Shown here: positions 1 through 12,133 of the stretch, one piece after another | Position numbering within the stretch: the first letter of the stretch is position 1 | Layout: each line of letters opens with the position of its first letter | Assembly (NCBI GenBank): GCA_009746045.1 | Contig: RPFO01000103.1 | Coordinates: 1,566,042-1,630,041 of the forward strand | Reading direction: 5' to 3' | DNA: 64,000 nt | DNA from: Mesostigma viride | Taxonomy: Eukaryota > Streptophyta > Mesostigmatophyceae > Mesostigmatales > Mesostigmataceae | Notes under the pieces: generated by a model | Databases searched by the model: none | Told to the model about the DNA's origin: nothing | What the model saw: the letters and a program-made list of their open reading frames with translations, nothing else | Translations under genes and position numbers: made by a program

Positions 1-878
1 CTCCTCGTTCTGTTTTACACCGTGTAGTTATCAAGGACGGTGCAGTTCCTACGCACTCTCCGATGTATAGAATGGGCCCTACCGAATTAAAGGAACTAAA
101 ACAGATTTTAGTGTCACTATTAGAAGCAGGATTGATAGAGCCTAGTAACTCCCCCTACTCAGCTGGTGTCCTGTTAGTTCCTAAGCCAAATGGCAAGTTT
201 CGCCTAGTTACTGATTATAGGAAGTTAAATGATATTACTGTGAAGTCTAAATACCCTCTACCTCGTATTGATGATATATTTAATAAGGTTACAGGTTCCA
301 CCTGTTTCACAGTACTGGATTGTGCGGATGGTTTTTGGCAGCTGCGTATAGCGCCTGAGGATTGCCATAAAACCGCCTTTGCTACCCCTTTTTCACTCTC
401 CTGCCTCTTTTCAAATGTTATGAATGAAGTGCTTAGACCTGTTATGGGTAATTCTCACCTTCCTCAAGTGTCATCTGATTTAAAGGATCCTTCCTTCTCC
501 TCTGTTTCCTTATCTGAGCACGATCGTTCTTGTGCTCAAGCTTACTTAGATGATATCCTTATTTACTCCCCTGATTTTGAAACGCACCTACGTGATTTAA
601 AGAAAGTCTTAGAAATAATGGCTGAAAATTCTTTGTGGGCTCGCCGTGCTAAAGTTCGTTCTGGTAGGAGTGTACCATTTTTAGGACACGTCTTGTCAGA
701 TGCCGGGGTTGCTACCGACCCGGATAAAACTAAGTCAATTCAGGAATGGCCTACCCCTACCGACGTTAAAGGTGTACGTAGTTTCCTAGGGATTGCCTCT
801 TACTATAGGCGTTTTATCCCGCGTTTCGCAACTATAGCAGCCCCTATCAATCATTTATTAAAGAAAGATATCCCCTTT
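1..878 (+). pseudogene. pol: gypsy copy A reverse transcriptase fragment
   Basis: This is the RT domain of the Ty3/gypsy Pol, which copies element RNA into DNA in the virus-like particle. The frame contains FRLVTDYRKLND, FTVLDCADGFWQLRI and the catalytic YLDD (AQAYLDDILIYS). Compared with copy B, a net 39 bp is missing around 391-421 and the local frame changes twice. This removes the conserved motif B (MGLCNSPASFQ in copy B), so the RT is very unlikely to work. The frame ends where a foreign insertion begins after TCCCCTTT at 878. The start of Pol is left of the window. Confidence 0.9.
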
Positions 879-2840
879 CATGTCCCACGTAGCTCCCACA
901 AAAACCAGCATCTTCATTAAAACAATAAGTGGAAGCATACATGTGACACTAATTGACATGCCCGGAGGCACGCCGTTCAAGGCCCTTCATGAAGTACGTT
1001 GCCCTAGAGGCAACCAAGACACGGGTGGGTGGGTGGGGAGCAAAGAAAGAGGCCGACAAAACCAGCCAGAGCGGCTTTTAGTCGCAAAACCTCCCTTATC
1101 CCTAGCTAACTGACGTCATTAAACCCTTATGTTTAGTGGATGCTAGTAAGACGCTAACCGTACAAACCGGGGGTAGAATATCCCGAATCTGCACGGCTAG
1201 TATTAAATAATGCGTAGGTTGTTCTTTTCAGGGGCACTGCACCTCACGCCCCGTTCCGCCCGGGTATAATCAACCCAAGCGCGGAACGCACATTTTATTT
1301 AATTCATTTTTCAACCATGCACTATATTGCATCTACTAATCACAAAAGCTCTAGCCAAACAGCTACGAGTAAACACTACGACCTATAAGCCGCTCATCCA
1401 GCGGCCTCTTGTTCCCGCATTCACGTATAGAAGAAACTCCGTTCAAAGAACCCCGATTCATGTCCCACGTAGCTCCCACAAAAACCAGCATCTTCATTAA
1501 AACAATAAGTGGAAGCATACATGTGACACTAATTGACATGCCCGGAGGCACGCCGTTCAAGGCCCTTCATGAAGTACGTTGCCCAATCACCCCCGCCCTG
1601 GCTTTCCCTTGAAGCCGCACTCCACCTTGCTCGTTGTCACAAGTGACCGCCCTGCCGCAAAACGGGAGCCCCCCCACATCGGGAGGCGTGTGCCCGGCGG
1701 CTGTGGATGCATGGCCAGGCCCAAAAAGGCCCAGCGCATTTGCACTGCGATTGCGCACGGCCAGCCTATCATGACCCCTCTCGGGGCCCCGAGTCGGTAC
1801 CGCTATGGCCGTCTCCCCATAGACCCGGGGTGCTTCGAGAAAAAACGTGGACCTAGCCCAGGCCCCGCCAGCCCGGATGCCCGAGGCCACAGCCCCAGGC
1901 ACCTGGCTGAACGAGAGTCCGTTCAGCCAAGACCGCATTCCCCCCCGAGGTTTCTATGCGTGGGGAAAAAATTTCTAGCTTAGGCGCTTTTCCCATCGCC
2001 GTCCCCAGCCCCAACCACCCCCCCTCGGCGGAAGGCAATTGCAAAGTTTGCTGGCCAGCAGCAATTTCCGAAGAAAAAGCCGCAGGCCGCGGACCGAGAC
2101 ACGGGTCGCCAGTGCCAGCCATCCGGCTCCAACCCGGGGTGCAAGCATCCCCAGGTACGGAGCACCAGCTCGCGCACTGGGCCGACCAAGCGACAGTTGA
2201 GCACCTGTCACGGCATCCGGCCCACCAAAGACCCCAAGCTGGGGAAAAGGTGCGGACCGGAGGTAATCATTTTCTTTTCTTTTAGTTAACCGAGCGAGGA
2301 ACTACGCCTGGCCGGTTAACAACTGGAAGTCTCACCACTGGCCAAGTGGCCAGTGCAACCAGTGCTTTTGGGATTTTGCTCCGCAGCACCCATAGCTGCG
2401 GCTGCCGCCGCAACGACAACGAGCAAAGAAAGAGGCCGACAAAACCAGCCAGAGCGGCTTTTAGTCGCAAAACCTCCCTTATCCCTAGCTAACTGACGTC
2501 ATTAAACCCTTATGTTTAGTGGATGCTAGTAAGACGCTAACCGTACAAACCGGGGGTAGAATATCCCGAATCTGCACGGCTAGTATTAAATAATGCGTAG
2601 GTTGTTCTTTTCAGGGGCACTGCACCTCACGCCCCGTTCCGCCCGGGTATAATCAACCCAAGCGCGGAACGCACATTTTATTTAATTCATTTTTCAACCA
2701 TGCACTATATTGCATCTACTAATCACAAAAGCTCTAGCCAAACAGCTACGAGTAAACACTACGACCTATAAGCCGCTCATCCAGCGGCCTCTTGTTCCCG
2801 CATTCACGTATAGAAGAAACTCCGTTCAAAGAACCCCGAT
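879..2840. mobile_element. tandem non-autonomous insertion, structure A-x-B-A-M-B
   Basis: Copy B reads straight through the site (TCCCCTTTGTTTGG). In copy A this 1962-bp block splits it. Block A (126 bp) occurs at 879-1004 and 1459-1584. Block B (420 bp) occurs at 1038-1457 and 2421-2840. A short spacer x joins A and B in the first unit, and an 836-bp GC-rich middle M joins them in the second. The outer ends and the internal unit junction are the same: ...CCCCGAT, then T, then CATGTCCC.... The block is therefore two head-to-tail copies of one element, the first with an internal deletion. A stem GCCGCT/AGCGGC lies about 50 bp before each 3' end (1389-1405, 2772-2788). No terminal inverted repeats and no coding function are visible. 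Insertion into a TTT run without a clear TSD would fit a Helitron2/Helentron-like mechanism, but that is a guess. Confidence 0.75.
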
Positions 2841-2841
2841 T

Positions 2842-3680
2842 GTTTGGAGTAGTGAGTGTCAGTCGGCTTTTCAGTGTTAAAAATCCCTACTCCTCTCTCC
2901 TCCCGTACTCATCCTACCTGATACTACTAAACCCTTTGTGGTAGCTACAGACGCTAGTAAGGTAGCTATAGGGGGCGTCCTTCTCCAGGATCAGGGTCAG
3001 GGCTTACAGCCAATTGAGTATATCTCTAGGACAATGCTCCCTGCGGAGCGTAACTATCCCGTACACCATGCAGCAGGAACTCTTAGCGGTGGTGTATTGT
3101 TGCCACGCGTGGCAGCACTTTCTTAAAGGTGCCCAATTTGATGTTTGCCTGAATGAACCCTGTGAGATAGATAGATCCTTATAGATTAGTTATCCAAACG
3201 GATCACCGTCCCCTTACCCATCTTCTCTCTCAACCCAACCTTACCCCTCGTCAAGCGCGCTGGATGGAGTTTTTAGCACAGTTTTCCCCTTTTAAACTTC
3301 AGTATGTTAAGGGTGTAGATAACATCGTACCAGACGCACTCTCCCGTCGCGCAGATTACTCCTTTTTCGAGGACTTGGACGTTCTCAATACTACTCTAGT
3401 TCCTACTACTATGGGTGTAACCCCTTATGGTGAACTACCTGATGATGAATCCTATGCCTATCTCTTTCATACAGCTGTTCGCATGCCTGATCTCCTTTCT
3501 CACGTAGGACTCTCTCTCCCGTGTGAGGCCCTTCCTGTGGTCTCGGTGGGGGGGGAGGGGAAAAATAAAATTTCTATACCGCTTAGCCATATAGCGACTA
3601 GGTCAGGAAAGTCTTATGATAACATAGTCCCTCTAGGACCTCCCCTTCTCTTTGGCAAGGCGGTAGGAGACCTCTTTAAA
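2842..3680 (+). pseudogene. pol: gypsy copy A RNase H and linker fragment
   Basis: This continues Pol after the tandem insertion. RNase H motifs are visible (VVATDASKVAIGGVLLQDQ, then a frame-disrupted YPVHQQELLAVVY-like stretch and IQTDHRPL). Compared with copy B there is a 4-bp insertion at about 3068 and another near 3168 (a repeated GATA), so the frame is broken at least twice. The linker ends at CTCTTTAAA (3680), where copia-like copy 1 interrupts it. RNase H normally removes the RNA strand during reverse transcription. This copy cannot encode an intact one. Confidence 0.88.
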
Positions 3681-4328
3681 AGTTAGCGAACAGCCAGAAC
3701 TGTGAGTTCCTGGTCTCTCGCGCCACACAACGGGATGAGCCAAAGTTGCAAAGGCAGCAACCTTTTAACCCGTGCACCAAGCCACGACCACGGTGAGCGG
3801 TTCCACGTCCAATGTGGGAGCCTCGGTTCGTGCTTGCCAAGATAGCTGGTCATCCCCCATGACCAAGCTATATCCTTTGCGTTGTTCCTCGTTCCCATCG
3901 GCGTGACGAAGCACGTGCAGGCATGCAAGCAAATCCCCAACGTCCACTGGCATCAGTGCAGAGCCAGGACGAACTGGATTTGCCTAGACTCTGCAACCTA
4001 GGAAGTACAGGACCTGTCACAAGCCTGCAAGGCCTAGTATCCTTGCAGACCTGTGCCAGTCCTGTATTCCACCAGCCACAGGCTGCTGCTCCTCTGGTCT
4101 ACGTGGACCACAGTCACGTGATAGTCAGGCTAAGCCTGTGCAGGCACGGCCTGCCACGTGTCCTGTCCACTATACCAGAGGACTGTACCCTAGTCGGCCA
4201 CGGACGGCTAGGACTTCGGGACCTCATATCTTTCTCGTCCCTTGTCTGTTTCAGGCGGTCAGCACGGCGTTGGAAAGGTCTTTCCAAACTGCATCCACTT
4301 AGCATATTGGTTGCCCAAAATGCTAACT
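3681..4328 (-). repeat. 3' LTR of copia-like copy 1
   Basis: This is a 648-bp direct repeat, differing from the 5' LTR of the same element at only two positions by eye (about 4099 and 4283). The ends are AGTTAGC and GCTAACT. Both differences recur as 5'/3' LTR differences in copy 2. Confidence 0.95.
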
Positions 4329-5339
4329 CCAACCCTTTCTTCTTTTGGAGCTGGACCAGCTTGAAACAAGCCTAACCTTGCTTGTGCCCACTCAGCCACA
4401 GACCGCTTGGTCCCTTGAGGTTGATCAGACCTTTGAGGGCCCAGGTTCCTGCCTCCTTTGGGTAACAACATATCTGCCCTTGGACCAGGCTAGGTGTACT
4501 GGCCAGTGAATCAGAGGTCACCCCAGGTTATCCCCTGACCCCTTGGTCAGCTCCCAACCTTTCCTTGGGAACTTGGTGCTAGATTAAAGTCAAGGCACAT
4601 TACCTAGTCCAATGGCTGGGATTACAGGATGCCAAGAACGTACTATTGTGAGTTCCTGATCTTTCACAGTTATCACAGGCGCCCGTTCTTATGGCGCCCG
4701 CCTTGGCCAGCCTTTCCCTTTTATGCTCAAAGAGACTCAGGTAGCACCTGTACAAATACTGCCTCATTGGGGAGCCCATGTCTTCACTGGGTGTTAAGCC
4801 CAGGAATCACTCATGCCAGGCTGTGGCTCTGCTGGGGAATTGAACCCCACCCCAACCTCCAGGTTTATAGGTGACCTGGAACTTTACACAAGAGAAACAT
4901 TACAACCATGAGAACAACATGAGAATGACATGACATGATTATGTTTTATTCAAGCATTATATAACCCAGAATGTGGCCCCCTGGCAACCATGTTCCACAT
5001 GGTCACACAACCAGGTTCTTTATTAGCAACAGGTTGGAAACAAGCACTAGAAAACATATATACAGCAACCTGTAAGAACCAACATTCGGGTTGCCCTTGC
5101 ATGGCCTAACTGTTTGAGGCCAAAGGCGTCGACTTAAGTCCTGGCGACTCTTCTGAACCCCATGGGGAGGGCCAGGCATGATTCTCAGCTGGTAGGAGTG
5201 ACATTCCACACCAACTCCTGTCCAGGAGGGTGTACCTAACCCTGAAGGACCGGCTGTCAACCAGTAAGCACCAGTCACCACTTGGTACTTTGGTCAAGCA
5301 GCCCACTGGGGACACCCAAGCTGAAGCAAGGCCTGGTCT
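4329..5339 (-). other. 3' untranslated region of copia-like copy 1
   Basis: About 1 kb lies between the RNase H stop and the 3' LTR with no coding frame. It matches 35115-36125 of copy 2. A TAAAAGG-type box followed some 60 bp later by CAGGAACTCACA resembles the same spacing inside the LTR, so a second promoter-like or LTR-relic segment may be present. A purine-rich stretch adjoins the LTR. Confidence 0.7.
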
Positions 5340-8300
5340 CTATGGCCGCCCGTGTAAGGGGTCCATGAGCCCACGGAGCAGGGGGTACTGCCTCTCCGCC
5401 TTCTCCTCCAGCTTGGTGAGGGCATCTGCAGGGTTGTCCACACCAGGCACATGTTCAATGTGAGCTAGGTAGGACATCTCCTTGAGCAACAAGTAGTCAA
5501 GGTCCCTGCTCCTGGCCAGCTGCCTGTGCACAAATTGCACCATGCCCATGCTATCAGTCCTCACCAGTGTGTGCAGCTGCAACCTACAGGAAGCCACTTG
5601 ACATAGCTGGTAGAAGAGCTCCCTCAAGTAAAGAGCAGTATGCAGCCCTTCACAGATTGCCCTGCACTCAGCAATATCACTGCTGGGTGTAACCCTGTTC
5701 TGCAACCGACTGTACCAGGTAACAAGTGAGGTGTGATCTTGCTCCAGGGTAACTAATGCTGCTGCCCCCCCTGACCTCTGTGACCTTCCTATTATCCATA
5801 GAACTGTCCACATAGAGAACCATGTCAAGGGGCTTGTACAAATCCACAGGACCCAGTATGAGAGGGGGAGACATCATGACAGCCTGCACCACACTCTCAG
5901 CACCCACCTCAACCAGCTGGGAATCAGTAAGTCGACTCAGAACCAGCAAGTCAGGGGCACATATACTTGCAAGCCATGCCAGCATGCCCTGATGGTAGCA
6001 CACCTAGCCTGCGTGATGGGCTCCTGCAATGCATCACAATCTGCTGTGGGTAGTCCTTACCACCCTCCATCCTGATGAACCACGAGCCCTTGGCTTGGAA
6101 CAACGTAGCCTGCATGCCACAGAAGACCATAGGCTCATTCTCCACCATGTGCTGTATCTTACCCAGCTCAAACCGCTTCTGGATCTTAGCCAAGACAGCC
6201 TCAACCCAGTCTGGTGGACCTATGAGATGCAGGTCATCACCATGCAGTGAGGCAAAGACAGGAAGGCCATTGTGGGACCCTTGGAACAAACAGGGATCCA
6301 CTGGAGACACAGAAAACCCACAAGTACTCTTCAAGAACTTCTCTAGGCTCTTTCTCCAGATAATGGGACTGGACCTGAGACCTTCCAACCCTTTCAGAAT
6401 TCTCAGGTACCTGGCCTTTATCTCTGCTCTCCATACAGCAGGTACAGTCACAAAGAAAGGAGGGATATCTCTCCAAGTCTGCCTAGCCTGATCTTGGTCA
6501 CCCTTGAGAAAAGCCCTCTTGAAATCAATCAGCACAGAGCTATAGGGCACACCCTTAACCAGAAAAGACAGAAATATACACAGCAGAATCCTCCACGTGT
6601 CATGCAGCATCCCTGGAGTATAGAGCTCCTCATCTAACAACTGGCCAGTGCCATGATACTCGGTTACAACTGGTCTGACATGTGGCACCTGGACACCATC
6701 AACCTCCTTGAGCTTGAGGACAAACATCAATCTGAGCAGCTGGTGAACTTCTGGCAGCTCATCCACAGGTTCTGCACAGTTGGAAACTATCCACTCATGC
6801 CCAGAAGCAACAAAGCCAAGAGTCCATGCCTTAGCCATCTTGGGGCTCTGCATCATCTCGACTAGCTGGCGCCAGGGAATAGGACTGTGAGCAGCTATCT
6901 GGTACCTGTTTACCCCTAACTGCCTTGGATCAAAGGTGGTTGGGATTATCAACAAGTCCTCAGCTATGGGCTCCTGACTCTGAGGACCCTCAGCTGGCTG
7001 ACTCCTAACAGCCTTCACCGCCACTGCAAGACCCTGGGAATAGTGATATCTTTCAAGGGGGAGGCTGCCCCTGCCTTCTAGTGCCAACTCATCAGAGGTC
7101 AAAGTAACCCCTGGCATGCACAAGAAGTTCTGTCCCAGAATGGCAGGCCCCTTATAGCCCTCTACCACACAGAACGTGGTGGGCACCCCTAAGATAGGCA
7201 CACTCACTTCCCCAAGGATCTTCATGGACACCTTTCCTGAGAAATCAGACACAGCAAGGCAACTGGGATGGGACATCTGTAAGCCTACAGCATCCTCTTC
7301 CCTGATGACAGACACCTGTGAGTTGGTATCTACCTCCATTGTAGCTGCCCAGCACGACCCCCACCCCGTGAGCTTGGATACCTTGGGATCATGTTTGCTG
7401 CGCATGAGTGCTCGGATGACGTCCGCCATGAGAGGCCCCCGGGCCTTAGGTGGCTGCCCCGTCCCCTCTGGCCTTGTGACAGTTGCTTCAGCAGCCTCCT
7501 CCTGCTCGTCATCTTCCAGCAGGGACAGACCATCATCCACCACCAGAGGATTGTTAGCTGCTGCTGCCTGGCTCTGGCCTGGCTCCTCAACCCAGCTGGG
7601 AGGGCCTGGCCCGTCTGCAGGCCAGATTGCATGTGGCCTTCTTTCCTTGACATGAGCCCAGGACAACCTGTACACGTGCCTTGGATCCTTTTCCAAAGCC
7701 ACCAGGCAAGATCTGTTAGCTTCTTCCACACGAGTGACAACCCCATCCTGCCACTTCCCCCGCTTGCCTGGAATAGATGGTTCCTTCCACATCCTGACCT
7801 TCAGCCCCACCTGAGGCCTCAGCACATTCCAGTTCTTGTCCTTACGTCTCAGCTGGGCAAATAACCTATCTGCCTTCCTAAGACTGGCCTGCACCACGTT
7901 CTCAGGCAACAAGCTATACTGCAGGGCCAGGGGAGAGACAGCCACACCATCAAAGTAATAGTTAACCCTGTGGTTCAGCTGCTCTTCTATCCCCTTACAC
8001 CAGGCTGCCCTCTCTAAGGCAGATGCCACAAGTGGCACTGACTCTGCTGCTAGCACCACTGTCTTCACTTCACGTATGGATCTCTCTACAGCCCCTTGCT
8101 GCCCATGACTCTCCCTGGGGACTACTACCAGCTTACAAGGCAGCTGGTCCTGATGCTTGAGCAAACAGTCAAACTGCAAGTCTGCCTGCACACTCTTGCA
8201 CACCCCAAAGCCTGGGATCAGGGCCTTCATACCCAACAACAAGTGGTGCTCCTGCATACCAGGCAGAACGTCTATCAGCCTGTATCTACTGAACCTGTCC

Positions 8301-8519
8301 ACCCCACCAATATATACAAGCCCCTGATATGCTGGATATCCATCTGGATGTCGCCACGCTCCCTAGCAGGCTCCCTAGCATGGGACTGAGGTGGGTGAAC
8401 AGCATTCTCCTGGCAACCACAGTTCTCAGCAGCAGCCTGGCAGCCTCCCACAAAGGCTCCCTACCTAGCTTCCAAGCAAACATTGCTGCCTGCCCAGAAT
8501 GCCCAAACATGTGATGCAA
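5340..8519 (-). pseudogene. pol: copia-like copy 1 Pol (INT-PR-RT-RH), frameshifted
   Basis: This is the minus-strand Pol of copy 1, with the same domains as the intact copy 2 Pol: integrase core, integrase C-terminal region, protease-like segment, copia-type RT (DFKRAFLKGD, HGDD) and RNase H. The frame is broken relative to copy 2 by single-base losses. One G is missing in a run near 8304, separating the GLYILVG and VDRFSRYR parts. One base is missing near 6030 and one G near 5998. The RNase H part has a further change near 5770. The 783-residue central frame (5951-8302) is open but cannot be joined without frameshifts, so this copy is not autonomous. All the losses are in or near homopolymers, so sequencing error cannot be excluded. 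Confidence 0.9.
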
Positions 8520-8902
8520 CTATGGCCAGCCTCAGCATAGCTCAGCACTCTGTCAGTACTGACCTGGCGAGACGTCTGAACCGTGTGTGGGGACACATGA
8601 TCCACTCCTGAGGTTCCAGGGCTTCCCTGCAGGCCATCCTGACGCCCCAAGTCAGGTCCTGCACCCTGGACCGCTCCAGGCCCTTCCAGCAAGGTCCCTT
8701 GGCCCTCCAGGCCAGCACCTGCTGGAGACCCACCACCTGCATGAGGCATAGGGAATTCAGCTGCAGCATTGTTATTGCAATCCAGTGGAAGAACAACATC
8801 TTTACACCCTTGGTGCTGCACAAGGGGCACACCCCCATCCTTATGTACATCCAGCACACCTTCCCCAAGGGGTGATTGACTATTTACAGGGGATGATGCT
8901 AG

Positions 8903-10249
8903 TCACTGCTGCCCAGACTGGCCCCCTGCCCCAGCAGGCTTGGCCTTCCTGTCAGGACACTCACGACGCCAGTGACCTTCCTTGCCACACACAAAGCATG
9001 CCCACCCTTCTTCCCAGACCCAGCCCCACCCTTGCCAGGCTTCCCTGGCCTCCCTGAGACTGTCCACCCTGCTTGCCCTGGTTGCCTTGAGCTTGGCCCT
9101 TGCCTTGCCCTTGGCCACCCTTACCCTGCTGACCACCAGCTTGCTGGCTCCCAACCCCTCCTTGGGAACCTGCACCCTTGCCACCCTGAGCCCCCTGCCT
9201 CTGGCGCCTGAAGCGCTTACGCTTGTTGGGCCTTGCCCCATCACGGGCTGGGTACCCGGGGACATCACCTTGGCCCTGCACAGCGGAGGTGGCATTGCTG
9301 CCATGGGACTGGATAGCTTTGCAGGCAGGATCTGGCTTCCTTATGCTGAGGATTACAAGCTCCAGAGCACGCAAGGAGCCATCAGTCTGGTTAAGAAACA
9401 TGCGGGCACCGTTCCTCCCATCCACACTCAAACCCATACGGTCCAGGAAATAGTCTGCCAAGGCCCTATCTGTGACCAGGAAGCCATACTTGGCCCCCTT
9501 GTCCCTGATACGGTTGAGCCTAGCCCATTCCTCTGCCACAGGGCCCACTATCTCAAAGGTGTCATACTGATGCTTGTAATAGTTGGTGAGGTTGAGAACC
9601 TTGTCAGAGAACTCCTCCCTCAACCCTTCCAGGAACTGTGCCCAGGTTAGCTTATCCTTGACAGCAGTCCTAGCCTTTCCCTGACACGCTCTGACGAGTC
9701 CCTGTTGCACGTGGACGAGTGAAACACTTGCACTAGGTTGACAGTGGGGTCCACGGAGCACACAACAAGCTCCATGTCCTCAAGCCACTTGTCCAAAGCT
9801 TCCTGTGCTAGTGGTGGGTTAAGAGGCTTTTGACCATTCATAACAGTGACAGCACTCATGTGAGGTCTCGACCCTGGCAGCGCCTTCACTGGCTCCACCA
9901 CAGCGGGTGTCACAACAACAGCACCACTTGGTCCAGCAGGCACAGGGGAGAGCACATCCACGTGAGGCCTCTTACCATTGCCGTCAGCGGAGGGTCCCTC
10001 TTACGCTTCTCCACGGCAGGTTGCCCATTGCCACCGTTATTGCATCGTTGCCCTGTTGCCCGCACCTTGCGCGCCTCCTCCACCGCGTCTTCATGCCGTC
10101 TCTTGCGCCTGGTCTCTTTCCCCCATCGCCGTCGCTGGCTGGGATCGCCTCCCCACCAGCTGCTCCTTGTCTTGCCGAGGCTCCTGGCTTGCTCCAGCCG
10201 GTGCCTCCATCTCGCCCTTGTCGCCGTCTCCCGGTTTGCCACGAGGCAT
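8903..10249 (-). pseudogene. gag: copia-like copy 1 Gag, frame-broken
   Basis: The minus-strand Gag starts at the MPRGKPGDGDK methionine (10249). It has a lysine-rich N-terminus, a helical capsid-like core (WAQFLEGLREEFSDKV, EEWARLNRIRDKG, DYFLDRMGL), a glycine/glutamine-rich linker and a CCHC zinc knuckle (CFVCGKEGHWRREC). These parts lie in three different frames. Breaks occur near 9690 and again just before the zinc knuckle. The same breaks are in copy 2, so they predate the separation of the copies or reflect recoding. Confidence 0.82.
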
Positions 10250-10756
10250 TATATACAGTGGGATGGCAAAACAAAACAGGCGACAGACAAGGAAAACTGG
10301 CTCAAGCGCTGGTGCTGCCTGAAGAAGCCGCTGGCGTTCCTCAGCTATGGCCTCCTCCTCACGCTCCTGCGCTGTGCGTGCCACCGGTGTCCCCACGCGC
10401 GGAACTGAGCGGACCTCCTCCGCGTTGTAAGGACCTAATACCCGGCTCACCGGCCTCCCGGCTGGTGTCTGCTCACCGGCAGCCTAGGCGCACTACCACG
10501 GCGATACCACTGCAGGTTCCTGACCCACCGACTGCCACCACCCCGCCTGTCGTTCCGTGACCCCCGACCAATCTCAGCGAAGTCGTGTTCCGGCTCAAAC
10601 GGGATATGCAACTCCGCCCTACGCCGAGCTGAGTAGCCTCGTTTGTGCCGTCCCCTTCGTCAATCTGCTGTGACGAACGAGCTATGATGCCCGTGGGGCG
10701 ATCCACGAACTCGCTGTGAAAATCCTCGTCGGTGACGTCCCGACCGGTGATGACTG

Positions 10757-11446
10757 TCACCGTTGGCCCACACGCCCCCGGCCTGCTTTGCAACCTCGGT
10801 GTATCCAAGGTCGACCAAATGCCGGCTGGTCGTGTGTGATCACCCAGTGATCGGCGTGACCACGCGCCTCTTGGGTCAAGATATTGACCAGGTGCTCACA
10901 CGTCTGAGCCACCACTTCAGCCGAATCCCACGGACTGTCGGCTTCACGCGTCTGCGCGTCCCGTATAATATGTGACGCGTCGGTCCCCTCCCCCAGCGAG
11001 CTTGTCGCCACCCAGTGGTTATACAATCTGGTACCACCTAAACAAATGGCCACCAGCTGGCCCAGCGTTTCACGCGCTAAGTCCAGCGCCTGAATGGTGA
11101 CGTGCCCGCCCTGGTACGCGACCTCCAAACTGTAGATCAACGAAGCTATTTCGTCGCGAATAGCGACGAGCCGCTCCGTGCAGACCCGACCCGTCTCCCC
11201 TGGCGACGTCGTCGCCCTTATCCTCATCACCACTGGGTCGTTTGCCGACGGCCCTGCTGCGTTTCCAAACACAGCAACCCAACCTCCTTCCGCAAGACCC
11301 CTCGCAACGTAGGCGGCCTGCACAAACGTAGAAGCGTTGGATGGGTGGGAATAGGGGAAAAACGCGTTCTCGCGCGCTGGCGCCTCGGGAGCTGCTTCGT
11401 GCCCTGGGGATGACTCAGGTGTCTCGACCCGAGCCTCGGCCGACAT
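10757..11446 (-). CDS. unknown 5' ORF of copia-like copy 1
   Basis: An open frame of about 229 residues lies between the 5' LTR and gag on the minus strand, starting MSAEARVETPESSPGHEAAP. It is essentially identical to 28998-29687 in copy 2. After an acidic, proline-rich N-terminus it has an alanine-rich, probably helical body (AIRDEIASLIYSLEVAYQ, LDLARETLGQLVAICL) and a His/Trp-containing end. I do not recognise a domain. The frame is followed by overlapping frames that keep protein-like composition (about 10470-10760), so the true product may be longer. It could be a Gag extension or an accessory protein. Confidence 0.6.
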   Translation of the reverse strand: MSAEARVETPESSPGHEAAPEAPARENAFFPYSHPSNASTFVQAAYVARGLAEGGWVAVFGNAAGPSANDPVVMRIRATTSPGETGRVCTERLVAIRDEIASLIYSLEVAYQGGHVTIQALDLARETLGQLVAICLGGTRLYNHWVATSSLGEGTDASHIIRDAQTREADSPWDSAEVVAQTCEHLVNILTQEARGHADHWVITHDQPAFGRPWIHRGCKAGRGRVGQR

Positions 11447-11480
11447 GAAAAACCTTGCACAACAGAAATGCAATAGTACG

Positions 11481-12128
11481 AGTTAGCGAACAGCCAGAAC
11501 TGTGAGTTCCTGGTCTCTCGCGCCACACAACGGGATGAGCCAAAGTTGCAAAGGCAGCAACCTTTTAACCCGTGCACCAAGCCACGACCACGGTGAGCGG
11601 TTCCACGTCCAATGTGGGAGCCTCGGTTCGTGCTTGCCAAGATAGCTGGTCATCCCCCATGACCAAGCTATATCCTTTGCGTTGTTCCTCGTTCCCATCG
11701 GCGTGACGAAGCACGTGCAGGCATGCAAGCAAATCCCCAACGTCCACTGGCATCAGTGCAGAGCCAGGACGAACTGGATTTGCCTAGACTCTGCAACCTA
11801 GGAAGTACAGGACCTGTCACAAGCCTGCAAGGCCTAGTATCCTTGCAGACCTGTGCCAGTCCTGTATTCCACCAGCCACAGGCTGCTGCTCCTCTGGCCT
11901 ACGTGGACCACAGTCACGTGATAGTCAGGCTAAGCCTGTGCAGGCACGGCCTGCCACGTGTCCTGTCCACTATACCAGAGGACTGTACCCTAGTCGGCCA
12001 CGGACGGCTAGGACTTCGGGACCTCATATCTTTCTCGTCCCTTGTCTGTTTCAGGCGGTCAGCACGGCGTTGGAAAGGTCTTTTCAAACTGCATCCACTT
12101 AGCATATTGGTTGCCCAAAATGCTAACT
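11481..12128 (-). repeat. 5' LTR of copia-like copy 1
   Basis: A 648-bp direct repeat with AGTTAGC...GCTAACT ends. TTAAA follows directly at 12129-12133 as the right target duplicate. Confidence 0.95.
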
Positions 12129-12133
12129 TTAAA

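Larger units (their letters stand above)
3681..12128 (-). mobile_element. copia-like LTR retrotransposon copy 1 (minus strand)
   Basis: A complete element of 8448 bp lies between two 648-bp direct repeats. It splits the Pol linker of gypsy copy A with a perfect 5-bp target duplication, TTAAA at 3676-3680 and 12129-12133. The uninterrupted site is seen in copy B (CTCTTTAAACCTG). The LTRs begin AGTTAGC and end GCTAACT rather than TG...CA. On the minus strand the order is 5' LTR, unknown 5' ORF, gag, integrase, protease-like domain, RT, RNase H, about 1 kb of untranslated sequence, 3' LTR. It is nearly identical to copy 2 at 28316-36772 but carries extra single-base indels in pol. Confidence 0.95.

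Noticed and set aside
1567-2285. Frames of 100-134 residues in the middle part of the tandem insertion
   Set aside because: Overlapping frames on both strands in GC-rich DNA, with no recognisable domain and no second copy to test conservation.
3923-4375. Open frame of about 150 residues antisense to the copia-like LTR, seen in all four LTRs
   Set aside because: It runs out of the LTR into unrelated flanks, sits where LTR promoter signals are expected and shows no domain. Conservation follows from LTR identity.
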